This document shows positions 7,324 through 16,399 of a stretch of DNA of 64,000 nt, in pieces. The notes under the pieces are model-generated. The model was not told the origin of the DNA and made no database searches. It was given only the letters and a program-made list of their open reading frames with translations. The position numbers and the translations under genes are program-made. How positions within the stretch are numbered: the stretch's first letter is position 1; every line of letters begins with the position of its first letter. Source of the DNA: DATIUV01 sp049322755 (lineage in GTDB: Bacteria > Pseudomonadota > Gammaproteobacteria > Burkholderiales > UBA6910); assembly GCA_049322755.1 (NCBI GenBank), contig JBMOQX010000034.1:27316-91315 (forward strand). Direction: 5' to 3'.

Positions 7324-9303
7324 TCAGGAGACCTTCCGCGCCAGGTCCACGCTGTAGGTCTCGGCCTCGGCGATGCGCAGGGTGGCGCTGATGGTGCCGG
7401 TACGCCCGTCCTCGAACTTGACCTGGGTTTCGATGTAACACTCGCTCTTGCCCGCGTAGAGCGCGTCGATCAGCACCGCGTACTTGTCGGCGACGAAGCC
7501 GCGGCGCACCTTGCGCGTGCGCGTGATCTCGCCGTCGTCCGGATCCAGTTCCTTGTGCAGGATCAGGAAGCGGTGGATCTGCGAGCCGCCCAGCTTGGGG
7601 TCGACGGAAAGGTCGCGGTTGACGTGCTCGATGCATTCGCGGATCAGCTCGTACACCGGCGCCTGCGCCGCCAGGTCGGTATAGCCGGAGTAGGCGAGGT
7701 TGCGCCGCTCGGCCCAGTTGCCCACCGCATCCATGTCGATGTTGATGAAGGCGCAGACCATGTCCCGGCCGTGGCCGAAAGCCACTGCCTCCTTGATGTA
7801 GGGGAAGAACTTGAGCTTGTTCTCGAGATACTTGGGCGCGAACAGCGTGCCGTCGGTGAGCTTGCCCACGTCCCTGGCGCGGTCGATGATCTTCAGGTGG
7901 CCATCCGCGTCGAAGTAGCCGGCGTCGCCGGTGCGGAACCAGCCGTCCGGGGTCTTGGCCTCGGCGGTGGCGTCCGGGTTCTTGTAGTACGCACGGAACA
8001 GTCCCGGGCTGCGGATGAGGATCTCGCCGCTGTCCGTCACCTTGAGCTCGACGCCGCGCACCGGCGGGCCGACGGTGTCCGGCTTGACCTGGCCGTTGGG
8101 CTGCACGCACACGAACACCGAGGTCTCGGTGGAGCCGTAGAGCTGCTTGAGGTTTACGCCGATGGAGCGGAAAAACACGAACAGGTCCGGGCCGATCGCC
8201 TCGCCCGCGGTGTACGCCACCTTGATGCGGCTCATGCCCAGTACGTTGCGCAGCGGACCGTAGACCGCCAGGTTGCCGACCGCGTACAGCAGCCGGTCGA
8301 CGAAGCCCACACGGGCGTCGCCATCCAGGATCCGGGCGCCCACCCGCCGTGCCAGCGCCATGAAGTAGCCGTACAGCGCCTGCTTCAGGCGGCTGGCGTC
8401 CTCCATGCGGATGGTCACCTGGGTCAACAGCGCCTCCAGCACCCGCGGCGGCGCAAAATAGTAGGTCGGCCCGATTTCGCGCATGTCGGTCATCACCGTT
8501 TCCGCGGATTCGGGACAGCTCACGCAGAAGCCCACGACATAGGGCTGGGTGTAGGAGAAGATGTTCTGGCCGATCCACGCCATCGGCAGGTAGGCCAGCA
8601 CCTCCTCGTCGGCCGTGAGGCCCTCCATGTCCGCACCGGCCCGGCCGGCGCTGATAAGATTGTGGTGCGTGAGAATCACGCCCTTCGGATGCCCGGTGGT
8701 GCCCGAGGTGTAGAACATCGCGGCGGTATCTTCGGGGCTGCCCTTGGCCACTTCCGCTTCGAAAAACCCCGGATTGCGCTGCGCGAACTCCCGGCCCAGC
8801 ACCTGCAGGCTGGTGAAGCTCATCAGCTCCGGCTGGGCGTAGTGGCGCAACCCGCGCGGGTCGTCGTAGACGATGTGCTTGAGCTGCGGGCACTGGGGCA
8901 TGATCTCCAGGAGCTTGTCCACCTGCTCCTGGTCCTCGACGATGGCGAAGGCGATCTCGGCGTTCTCGAACACGAACGCCATCTCCTGGGCCACGGCATC
9001 CTGGTAGAGGGGGACCGGAACGCCACCCAGCGCCTGGGCCGCCACCACCGTCCAGTACAGCCGCGGGCGGTTCTCGCCGATGATCGCCAGGTTCATGCCG
9101 CGCTTGAAACCCTGGGCCGCCAGCCCGCACGCCAGGGCCCGGACCTCGTCGGCCACCTGGGACCAGGTCCAGCTCTGCCAGATCCCGAGATCCTTTTCCC
9201 GAATGGCGGGGCGCTCGCCGCGGACCGCGGCGTGATGGAGGAGCAGCTTCGGGAAGGTATCGGCGCCGGACGCAGGCGCACCTTCCCCGGGGTGCGTGGA
9301 CAT
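7324..9303 (-). CDS. Long-chain-type acyl-CoA synthetase (AMP-forming)
   Basis: A 659-residue ANL-superfamily ligase that should activate a fatty or related acid to acyl-CoA with ATP and CoA. Seen: the P-loop AMFYTSGTTGHPKGVILTH, the adenine motif LKQLYGSTETS, the hinge region GWFRTGDAGYFDADGHLKIIDRARDVGKLTDG and the C-terminal ITRTRKVRRGFV segment, which supplies the basic residues near the catalytic lysine position. It is first in the run with the Liv-type transporter and abuts livG, so uptake and CoA activation are likely coupled. This gene order (AMP ligase plus Liv ABC genes) is common in betaproteobacteria. Chain length and substrate are not resolved. Confidence 0.9.
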   Translation of the reverse strand: MSTHPGEGAPASGADTFPKLLLHHAAVRGERPAIREKDLGIWQSWTWSQVADEVRALACGLAAQGFKRGMNLAIIGENRPRLYWTVVAAQALGGVPVPLYQDAVAQEMAFVFENAEIAFAIVEDQEQVDKLLEIMPQCPQLKHIVYDDPRGLRHYAQPELMSFTSLQVLGREFAQRNPGFFEAEVAKGSPEDTAAMFYTSGTTGHPKGVILTHHNLISAGRAGADMEGLTADEEVLAYLPMAWIGQNIFSYTQPYVVGFCVSCPESAETVMTDMREIGPTYYFAPPRVLEALLTQVTIRMEDASRLKQALYGYFMALARRVGARILDGDARVGFVDRLLYAVGNLAVYGPLRNVLGMSRIKVAYTAGEAIGPDLFVFFRSIGVNLKQLYGSTETSVFVCVQPNGQVKPDTVGPPVRGVELKVTDSGEILIRSPGLFRAYYKNPDATAEAKTPDGWFRTGDAGYFDADGHLKIIDRARDVGKLTDGTLFAPKYLENKLKFFPYIKEAVAFGHGRDMVCAFINIDMDAVGNWAERRNLAYSGYTDLAAQAPVYELIRECIEHVNRDLSVDPKLGGSQIHRFLILHKELDPDDGEITRTRKVRRGFVADKYAVLIDALYAGKSECYIETQVKFEDGRTGTISATLRIAEAETYSVDLARKVS

Positions 9304-9406
9304 CTCTCTCCTTCCTCAGCTGGCGGGGCGGCGGCTCTGGCGGCCGCCTGTCATGGATCGGGCGCGACGTGTCGGCGTGCCCCGCGAATGCCTTTTTACC
9401 TGATTA

Positions 9407-10192
9407 TCAGCGCCCCCGGAAGTGGGGCGGCCGTTTCTCCAGGAACGCCTGCATGCCTTCCCGCTTGTCCTCGGTGGAACACAGCAGACCGAAGACGTCG
9501 CTTTCCATGATGCAGGCGCCGTCCAGGTCCATGTCCTGGCCGCGTTGCACCAATTGCTTGGTGTAGCGCACCGCCAGCGGTCCCTTGGCGGCGATCAGGC
9601 GGGCCAGCTCCAGCGCCTTGGGCAGCAGCTCGTCCCGGGGATAGACGTGGTTGGCCAGCCCGATGGCCCTGGCTTCGTCGGCCTTGACGAAACGGCCCGA
9701 GAGCAGCAGCTCCAGCGCCATCGCCGGGCCGACCCGGCGCGGAAGACGCTGGGTGCCGCCGAAGCCGGCGCTGATGCCCAGGTTCACCTCGGGCTGGCCG
9801 AACACCGCGTTTTCGGAGGCCAGGATGAAGTCGCAGGCCAGCGCCAGCTCGCAGCCTCCGCCCAGCGCGTAGCCGTGCACCAGCGCGATCACCGGGATCG
9901 GCAGCAGTTCCAGCGCGCGAAACACCCTGAGCGCCTCGCCGGAGAAGTGCTGCCCCTCCACCGCGCTCATGTCCACCATGCGCGAAATGTCGGCGCCGGC
10001 GACGAAGGCCTTGTCGCCGCCGCCGGTGAGCAGCAGCACGCGGGCGTCCGGATCGGCGGCGACGTCGCGTACCGCCTGACCCAGCTCGGCGATGGTTTCG
10101 GGATTGAGCGCGTTGAGCGCCTTCGGGCGGTTGACGGTGAGGCGCAGGATGCCGGGTTCGACCGGCTCCAGGATCAGGTTCTGGTAGGTCAT
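9407..10192 (-). CDS. Enoyl-CoA hydratase/isomerase family protein
   Basis: A 261-residue crotonase that hydrates a trans-2-enoyl-CoA to the 3-hydroxyacyl-CoA. Seen: the NRPKALNALNPETI motif, the oxyanion-hole segment KAFVAGADIS, the second oxyanion glycine with catalytic glutamate region ALGGGCELALACDF, and the second catalytic glutamate region FGQPEVNLGISAGFGGTQRLPRRVG. The two glutamates of true hydratases are present. It is 34 bases downstream of the HSD10-like dehydrogenase, so the pair could carry out consecutive hydratase and dehydrogenase steps, for instance of the isoleucine (tiglyl-CoA) route. The substrate assignment is an inference from the neighbour. Confidence 0.9.
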   Translation of the reverse strand: MTYQNLILEPVEPGILRLTVNRPKALNALNPETIAELGQAVRDVAADPDARVLLLTGGGDKAFVAGADISRMVDMSAVEGQHFSGEALRVFRALELLPIPVIALVHGYALGGGCELALACDFILASENAVFGQPEVNLGISAGFGGTQRLPRRVGPAMALELLLSGRFVKADEARAIGLANHVYPRDELLPKALELARLIAAKGPLAVRYTKQLVQRGQDMDLDGACIMESDVFGLLCSTEDKREGMQAFLEKRPPHFRGR

Positions 10193-10226
10193 GGCAGGAC
10201 GGGATCGGCAGCGGAAGGAAGGACGT

Positions 10227-10991
10227 TCATTTTGGCGCCATGCGAATGGCGCCGTCGAGGCGGATGACTTCGCCGTTCAACATCGGGTTCTCGAAGATGT
10301 GGCGGACCAGTGCCGCGTACTCGGCAGGCCGGCCCAGGCGGGAAGGAAACGGCACCTGGCTGCCGAGCGAGGCGCGCAGCTCCTCGGTCATGCCCATCAG
10401 CATCGGCGTCTCGAAGATGCCGGGGGCGATGGTCATCACGCGGATGCCGAAGCGCGCCAGCTCGCGGGCGATGGGCAGCGCCATGCCCACCACGCCGGCC
10501 TTGGAGGCGGCGTAGGCCGCCTGGCCGATCTGGCCGTCGAACGCCGCCACCGACGCGGTGTTGACGATGACGCCGCGCTCGCCGCCCTCCAGGGGCTCGC
10601 TTCTCGACATCGCGTCGGCAGCAAGCCGCAGCACGTTGAAGCTGCCCACGAGGTTGATGTCCACGGCGCGCCGGAACGATTCCAGCGCGTGCGGCCCCTG
10701 CTTGCCCACGACCCTCTCGCCCGGTGCCACGCCCGCGCAATTGACCACGCCGCGCAGCGGTGCGAGCTTGGCGGCCTCCGCCAGCGCCTGCCGCACCGGC
10801 GCCTCGTCGGTGACGCTGCCGCGCACGAAACGGGCGGCGGCGCCCAGCTCCCTGGCCATGGCGTCACCCTGCTCGGCGCTGAGATCCAGCAGCACCACCC
10901 GGCCGCCGGCCTCGGCCAGCATGCGTGCGGTCGCCGCGCCCAGGCCCGAAGCGCCGCCCGAAACCAGATACGAATTGCCCGCAATCTGCAT
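10227..10991 (-). CDS. SDR-type 3-hydroxyacyl-CoA dehydrogenase (HSD10 / 2-methyl-3-hydroxybutyryl-CoA dehydrogenase-like)
   Basis: A 254-residue short-chain dehydrogenase/reductase expected to oxidise 3-hydroxyacyl-CoA with NAD. Seen: the nucleotide motif LVSGGASGLGAATA, VVNCAGVAPG, the catalytic INTASVAAFDGQIGQAAYAASK region (Ser, Tyr, Lys) and the end NGEVIRLDGAIRM. The VGMALPIARELARFGIRVMTIAPGIFETP stretch and length of about 255 are those of mitochondrial HSD10, which acts in isoleucine degradation. The ATG at 10991 is chosen because GGAGAGGA precedes it and the protein then starts at the beta strand; an upstream in-frame start would add 15 residues. It lies 20 bases downstream of icmF. 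Confidence 0.88.
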   Translation of the reverse strand: MQIAGNSYLVSGGASGLGAATARMLAEAGGRVVLLDLSAEQGDAMARELGAAARFVRGSVTDEAPVRQALAEAAKLAPLRGVVNCAGVAPGERVVGKQGPHALESFRRAVDINLVGSFNVLRLAADAMSRSEPLEGGERGVIVNTASVAAFDGQIGQAAYAASKAGVVGMALPIARELARFGIRVMTIAPGIFETPMLMGMTEELRASLGSQVPFPSRLGRPAEYAALVRHIFENPMLNGEVIRLDGAIRMAPK

Positions 10992-11055
10992 GTGTCCTCT
11001 CCAAACGAACGCGCCCGCCGGCAAGCGGGCGCGCAAACGAAGCCCAGGGTGAGCG

Positions 11056-14000
11056 CTACATGTTGCGCCGGTACTGCCCGCCCACCTCGAACAGGGCCCG
11101 GGTGATCTGACCCAGCGAGCAGCAGCGCACCGCGTCCATCAGCACTGCGAAGACGTTCCCGTTGCGCATGGCGGTGTGCTGCAGCCGCTCCAGCATCGGG
11201 CCCGATTCGGCCGCGTGGCGCGTGTGAAAGTCCTTCAGCCGCGCCAGCTGGGATTGCTTCTCCTCGTCGGTGGAGCGCGCCAGCTGCAGGGTGTCGGCCG
11301 ACGGCTGCGGGTGCGGATTGAGGAAGGTGTTGACGCCGACGATGGGCAGCCGCCCGTCGTGCTTCAGCGTCTCGTAGTGCAGCGACTCCTCCTGGATCCT
11401 GCCGCGCTGGTAGCCGGTCTCCATCGCCCCCAGCACGCCGCCGCGGGAGGCCAATGCCTCGAACTCGGCCAGCACCGCCTCCTCCACCAGGTCGGTCAGC
11501 TCGTCGACGATGAACGCCCCCTGGTTCGGGTTCTCGCACTTCGCCAGTCCCCACTCCCGGTTGATGATGAGCTGGATCGCCATCGCCCGGCGCACCGATT
11601 CCTCGGTGGGCGTGGTGATGGCCTCGTCGAAGGCGTTGGTGTGCAGCGAGTTGCAGTTGTCGTAGACCGCGATCAGCGCCTGCAGCGTGGTGCGGATGTC
11701 GTTGAAGTCGATTTCCTGCGCGTGCAGCGAGCGGCCCGAGGTCTGGATGTGGTACTTGAGCTTCTGCGAGCGCTCGTTGGCGCCGTACTTGTTGCGCATC
11801 GCGCAGGCCCAGATGCGCCGCGCCACCCGCCCCAGCACCGAGTACTCCGGGTCCATGCCGTTGCTGAAGAAGAACGACAGGTTGGGGGCGAAGTCGTCGA
11901 TGTGCATGCCGCGCGCGAGATACGCCTCGACGTAGGTGAAGCCGTTCGCCAGGGTGAAGGCGAGCTGCGAGATCGGGTTGGCGCCGGCCTCGGCGATGTG
12001 GTAGCCGGAGATCGACACCGAGTAGAAGTTGCGCACGTTGTGGTGGACGAACCACTCCTGCATGTCCGCCATCATCTTGAGCGCGAACTCGGTGGAGAAG
12101 ATGCAGGTGTTCTGGCCCTGGTCCTCCTTGAGGATGTCGGCCTGCACCGTCCCGCGCACGGTGGCGAGCACCCATTCGCGGATCTTCTCCGCCTCGTCCT
12201 CGGTGGGCGAACGGCCGTTGTCCTGCCGGAACTTGTCCAGCTGCTGGTCGATCGCGGTGTTGAGAAACATCGCCAGGATGGTGGGCGCGGGACCGTTGAT
12301 GGTCATCGACACCGAGGTCATCGGATCGCACAGGTCGAAGCCGCCGTAGAGCACCTTCATGTCGTCCAGCGTCGCCACCGACACGCCCGAGTTGCCGACC
12401 TTGCCGTAGATGTCGGGCCTGGGATCGGGGTCGAAGCCGTAGAGCGTCACCGAGTCGAAGGCGGTGGACAGGCGCTTCGCCCGGGAATCCTTCGACAGGT
12501 AATGGAAGCGGCGGTTGGTGCGGAACGGGTCACCCTCGCCCGCGAACATCCGCGTCGGATCCTCGTTCTCGCGCTTGAACGCGAACACGCCGCCGGTGAA
12601 CGGGAACGATCCCGGCACGTTCTCCTTCAGCAGCCAGCGCAGGATCTCGCCGTCGTCCTCGAAGCGGGGCAGCGCGATCTTGGGAATCTTGTTGCCCGAG
12701 AGCGTCGTGTGCTTGAGCGAAGTGCGCACCTCCCGGTCCCGGATCTTCACCACGTATTCGTCGGCCCCGTAGGTGGCGCGGGTCTGGGGCCACATCTCCA
12801 GCAGCCGGCGCGAGCGCGCATCCAGGGCCCGCTCGCGGGCCGCGATCAGGTCATCGATTTCGGCAAGGATGGCGGGGTCCGGCGTTTCGGGCGGCTCCGC
12901 GCCGGATCCCGGGTTGCACCGGGATGACCGAAGCTCGAGCAGCATTCTCTTCGTTTCGCTCAGCTGCTGGCGTTCGCGGGCGACGCGGGCCTGCTCGGCG
13001 GCGCTCCGGTGATAGCCGCGCACGCACTCCGCGGTTTCCGCGAGATATCGGTTGCGCGCCGGCGGCACGATGGAGGCGACGCCGGTCGAGTGGCGCACGG
13101 CCACCGGCGGCAGCCGCCCCGGCGGCAGCGCGAAACCGCGCTCGCGCAGCAGCCCCGCCAGGCGCTGGTAGAGCGCCGTCACGCCGTCGTCGTTGAAGCG
13201 CGCGGCGATAGTGCCGAATACCGGCATGTCGTCGGCCGCCCGGGAGAAGTCGCCGCGATTGCGCTGCACCTGCTTGGCGACGTCGCGCAGCGCGTCCTCA
13301 CCGCCCTTGCGGTCAAACTTGTTGATCGCCACCAGGTCGGCGAAGTCCAGCATGTCGATCTTCTCGAGCTGGCTGGCGGCGCCGAACTCCGGGGTCATCA
13401 CGTACAGCGCCAGGTCGGCGTGGGGCACGATGGCGGCGTCGCCCTGGCCGATACCGGAGGTCTCGACGACGATCAGGTCGAAGCCCGCCGCCTTGCACGC
13501 GGCGACGATGGCGGGCAGGCCCTGGGGAATTTCGGCGCCGCTGGCGCGGGTGGCGAGCGAGCGCATGTAGATGCGCGGGCTGGCGATGGCATTCATGCGG
13601 ATGCGGTCGCCCAGCAGCGCGCCGCCGGTCTTGCGCCGCGACGGGTCCGCGGCCACCACGGCGATGTTGAGCCGGTCGTCCTGGTCCAGCCGGAAGCGCC
13701 GGATCAGCTCGTCGGTCAGGGACGATTTTCCCGAGCCCCCGGTGCCGGTGATGCCCACCACGGGCGCCTTGGAAGCCTTGGCGAGCGCGCCGATGCGCTG
13801 CGCCAACGCCGGCGCCAACGCCCCGTTCTCCAGCGCGGTGATGATCCGGGCCAGCGCGCGGCGGTCGCCGGCCTCGAGCCCGCGCAGGTCGGCGGGTACG
13901 TCCTGGGTCAGATCCGCGTCCGCGCGGCGCAGCATGTCCCAGATCATCCCCTGGAGGCCGATTTTCTGGCCGTCCTCCGGGGAATAGATGCGGGTGACGC

Positions 14001-14367
14001 CGTAGGCCTCGAGCTCGCGGATCTCGCTGGGGATGATCACCCCGCCGCCGCCGCCGAAGATGCGGATGTTGCCCCCGCCCCGTTCCCGCAGCAGGTCCAC
14101 CATGTACTTGAAGTACTCCAGGTGCCCGCCCTGGTAGGAACTGAGGGCGATGGCGTGGGCGTCTTCCTGCAGCGCCGCGGTGACGATTTCCTCCACCGAG
14201 CGGTTGTGGCCGAGGTGGATTACCTCGGCGCCGTTGGCCTGGAGGATGCGGCGGACGATGTTGATCGACGCGTCGTGGCCGTCGAACAGGCTGGCGGCGG
14301 TCACGAACCGCACGCGGTTGGCAACGGCGTAGGGCTCCGGGGCTACCTGGACACTGAGGTCGGTCAT
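11056..14367 (-). CDS. icmF: IcmF, fused isobutyryl-CoA mutase with internal G-protein chaperone
   Basis: A 1103-residue adenosylcobalamin-dependent mutase that interconverts isobutyryl-CoA and n-butyryl-CoA; characterised members also act on isovaleryl/pivalyl-CoA. Domain order seen: N-terminal B12-binding domain with the DGHDAS motif (Asp29, His31, the cobalt ligand), then a MeaI-type GTPase with P-loop GITGTGGSGKSSL near residue 210 and NKFDRKGGEDALRDV, then the mutase TIM barrel from about 560 to the C-terminus, with SVTLYGFDPDPRPDIYGKVGNSGVSV and SVSISGYHIAEAGANPISQLAFTLANG. This order and length are diagnostic of IcmF rather than methylmalonyl-CoA mutase. A LiuR-like palindrome lies about 60 bases upstream of the start, linking it to the leucine/valine catabolic regulon in this window. 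Confidence 0.95.
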   Translation of the reverse strand: MTDLSVQVAPEPYAVANRVRFVTAASLFDGHDASINIVRRILQANGAEVIHLGHNRSVEEIVTAALQEDAHAIALSSYQGGHLEYFKYMVDLLRERGGGNIRIFGGGGGVIIPSEIRELEAYGVTRIYSPEDGQKIGLQGMIWDMLRRADADLTQDVPADLRGLEAGDRRALARIITALENGALAPALAQRIGALAKASKAPVVGITGTGGSGKSSLTDELIRRFRLDQDDRLNIAVVAADPSRRKTGGALLGDRIRMNAIASPRIYMRSLATRASGAEIPQGLPAIVAACKAAGFDLIVVETSGIGQGDAAIVPHADLALYVMTPEFGAASQLEKIDMLDFADLVAINKFDRKGGEDALRDVAKQVQRNRGDFSRAADDMPVFGTIAARFNDDGVTALYQRLAGLLRERGFALPPGRLPPVAVRHSTGVASIVPPARNRYLAETAECVRGYHRSAAEQARVARERQQLSETKRMLLELRSSRCNPGSGAEPPETPDPAILAEIDDLIAARERALDARSRRLLEMWPQTRATYGADEYVVKIRDREVRTSLKHTTLSGNKIPKIALPRFEDDGEILRWLLKENVPGSFPFTGGVFAFKRENEDPTRMFAGEGDPFRTNRRFHYLSKDSRAKRLSTAFDSVTLYGFDPDPRPDIYGKVGNSGVSVATLDDMKVLYGGFDLCDPMTSVSMTINGPAPTILAMFLNTAIDQQLDKFRQDNGRSPTEDEAEKIREWVLATVRGTVQADILKEDQGQNTCIFSTEFALKMMADMQEWFVHHNVRNFYSVSISGYHIAEAGANPISQLAFTLANGFTYVEAYLARGMHIDDFAPNLSFFFSNGMDPEYSVLGRVARRIWACAMRNKYGANERSQKLKYHIQTSGRSLHAQEIDFNDIRTTLQALIAVYDNCNSLHTNAFDEAITTPTEESVRRAMAIQLIINREWGLAKCENPNQGAFIVDELTDLVEEAVLAEFEALASRGGVLGAMETGYQRGRIQEESLHYETLKHDGRLPIVGVNTFLNPHPQPSADTLQLARSTDEEKQSQLARLKDFHTRHAAESGPMLERLQHTAMRNGNVFAVLMDAVRCCSLGQITRALFEVGGQYRRNM

Positions 14368-14428
14368 GGCGTCTCCTCCGCCGCTGAAGGCAGGCCGGGG
14401 CAGACCCGGCCCGATTCAATGCCAATAC

Positions 14429-14450
14429 TTTACGCTTACGTAAACGTCAA
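14429..14450. promoter_or_regulatory. LiuR-like operator upstream of icmF
   Basis: The palindromic core TTTACGCTTACGTAAA (14429-14444) is followed by CGTCAA, so that a second overlapping register (TTGACGTTTACGTAAG on the other strand) is also present. It matches the two sites that flank liuR at 17507 and 17996. It lies 62 bases upstream of the icmF start on the minus strand. The assignment to LiuR rests on shared sequence and proximity to liuR. Confidence 0.75.
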
Positions 14451-14549
14451 TGCCAGCCTGATTCTCCCCTGGCAGCGGACGAGAGGGCAGATTCGAGCCG
14501 GCACGACCACAACAGGGCGGGACGCGCACGTCGGTGCGGCCCCGGCTCC

Positions 14550-16364
14550 TCATTTCGCCGACTGGTCGACGCGAACCTTGACGTACTCCCCGGGGGCGTC
14601 GCCCAGCACCTTGAGCTTGCCGTCCCCGGGCTTGCGCGCCGGCACCCGCTCCGGGCCCAGTTTGGCGACCCACTGCGCCCAGCGGGTCCACCACGAGCCT
14701 TCCGTGTACTTGGCCCCCTCGAACCACGCATCCGGCTCTCCCGCCAACTTGCCGTGGGTCCAGTAGCCGTACTTGTTGGCGACCGGCGGGTTGATCACGC
14801 CGGCGATATGCCCCGAGCCGCCCAGGACGAAGTCGACCGGCCCGCCCAGCAGCCGGGCGCCGGCGAACGTGGATTTCCAGGGCGCGATGTGGTCCTCCAC
14901 CGTGGACAGGAAGAACGCCGGGGTCTTCACCTTCGACAGGTCGATCGGCACCCCGCCCAGCGTCATCCCCCCCGGCTCTTTGAGCAGGTTCTTCTGGTAC
15001 ATGTTGCGCAGGTAGAAGCTGTGCATCGCCGCCGGCATGCGCGTGGAATCCGAGTTCCAGTGCAGCAGGTCGAACGGGAACGGGTCCTTGCCCAGCAGAT
15101 AGTTGTTCACCACGAACGACCAGATCAGGTCGTTGGCGCGCAGCATGTTGAAGGTGGTCGCCATCTCCGACCCCTCCAGGTAGCCGCGCTCGTTCATGCG
15201 CTTTTCCAGCGCGGTGATCTGCTGGTCGTCGATGAACACTTCCAGCTCGCCCGGCGACGAGAAATCGATCATGGTGGTGAAGAAGGTGGCGCTGGCGACG
15301 CGCTCGGCCTGCTTACTGGCCGCCAGCCAGGCGAGCGCGCACGCCAGCAGCGTGCCGCCGAGGCAGTAGCCGATGGCGTTGACCTGCTTCTCGCCGGTGG
15401 CCTGCTCGATGGCGTCCAGCGCCGCCAGGGGGCCCTCGCGCAGGTAGTCCTCGAACGTCTTCTTCGCGTGCTCCGCGTCCGGGTTGACCCAGGAGATCAC
15501 GAACACCGTGTGCCCCTGGTCGACGGCCCACTTGATGAAGGAGTTCTTGTCGCGCAGGTCCAGGATGTAGAACTTGTTGATCCACGGCGGAATGATCAGC
15601 AGCGGGCGCCGGTAGACCTCCGGGGTGGAGGGGGTGTACTGCAGCAACTCCATGAGCTCGTTGCGGAACACCACCTTGCCGGGGGTGGTGGCGACGTTCT
15701 TGCCCAGCTCGAACGCCTCGCTGTCGGTCATGCGGATGCGCAGCTGACCGTTGCCCCGCTCGATGTCCTCCAGCAGGTTGCTCAGACCCTTGAGCAGATT
15801 CTGGCCGCGGCTCTTGACCGTCTCATTGAACACCTCGGGATTGGTGAGCACGAAATTGGTCGGCGACATGGCGTCGATGTACTGGCGCGTGAAGAAATCG
15901 ATCTTCTTCGCCGCCGGCTCCTCCAGCCCCTCGACGCTGGCCACCGTGCTGTGCAGGTGCCGGGCGGTGATGAGGTAGGACTGCTTGATGTAGTCGAACA
16001 GGAAGTGGTCTTCCCAGGCCTCGTGCTTGAAGCGCTTGTCGTCCTTGGCGGGCACCGCCACCGGCGCCGCTTCGTGGCCCATCATCCGCAGGAAAGTGCT
16101 CTGCCAGAGGTTCATGTAGTCCTGCCACAGGTTCACGTGGGCGTGGGCCAGCTTGATGGGATCCATCATCAGCTTCGCCGCCATGTCCATGAACGCCTTG
16201 GCGATGCCGAGCTCGTCGGCCATGCCGAGATGGCCGCCCTTGGCCTGCTTGCCGAGGAATTCCGACAGCACCTTGCTGGACCGCTGGGCGATGTCGCTGA
16301 AGCTCTGGGCCAGATCGATCGGATCGGGAGTCTCCGGCTTCTGTTGTTCGGTCGTCGTGCTCAC
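14550..16364 (-). CDS. phaC: Class I poly(3-hydroxyalkanoate) synthase PhaC
   Basis: A 604-residue granule-associated polymerase that joins (R)-3-hydroxyacyl-CoA units into PHA. Seen: the N-terminal PhaC_N region, an alpha/beta-hydrolase core, the lipase-like box NAIGYCLGGTLLA with the nucleophilic cysteine, the catalytic aspartate in FFLSTVEDHIAPW and histidine in GGSGHIAGVINPP. Length is that of class I enzymes. The GTG at 16364 is preferred: AGGAGGTGA lies a few bases upstream, while the in-frame TTG ten codons earlier has no such site. It lies between two genes with LiuR-like sites and could draw on acetyl-CoA and acetoacetate produced by leucine breakdown. No phaB or phasin gene is in the window. 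Confidence 0.95.
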   Translation of the reverse strand: MSTTTEQQKPETPDPIDLAQSFSDIAQRSSKVLSEFLGKQAKGGHLGMADELGIAKAFMDMAAKLMMDPIKLAHAHVNLWQDYMNLWQSTFLRMMGHEAAPVAVPAKDDKRFKHEAWEDHFLFDYIKQSYLITARHLHSTVASVEGLEEPAAKKIDFFTRQYIDAMSPTNFVLTNPEVFNETVKSRGQNLLKGLSNLLEDIERGNGQLRIRMTDSEAFELGKNVATTPGKVVFRNELMELLQYTPSTPEVYRRPLLIIPPWINKFYILDLRDKNSFIKWAVDQGHTVFVISWVNPDAEHAKKTFEDYLREGPLAALDAIEQATGEKQVNAIGYCLGGTLLACALAWLAASKQAERVASATFFTTMIDFSSPGELEVFIDDQQITALEKRMNERGYLEGSEMATTFNMLRANDLIWSFVVNNYLLGKDPFPFDLLHWNSDSTRMPAAMHSFYLRNMYQKNLLKEPGGMTLGGVPIDLSKVKTPAFFLSTVEDHIAPWKSTFAGARLLGGPVDFVLGGSGHIAGVINPPVANKYGYWTHGKLAGEPDAWFEGAKYTEGSWWTRWAQWVAKLGPERVPARKPGDGKLKVLGDAPGEYVKVRVDQSAK

Positions 16365-16399
16365 CCTGTCACCTCCTGGCTTTGGAACCCTCAAGTTTA

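Noticed and set aside
5536..9510. A continuous plus-strand open frame of over 1300 codons antisense to the Liv transporter cluster
   Set aside because: It is a shadow of the minus-strand genes in GC-rich DNA: histidine, arginine and glutamine-rich, without recognisable domains. The minus-strand genes carry all family motifs.
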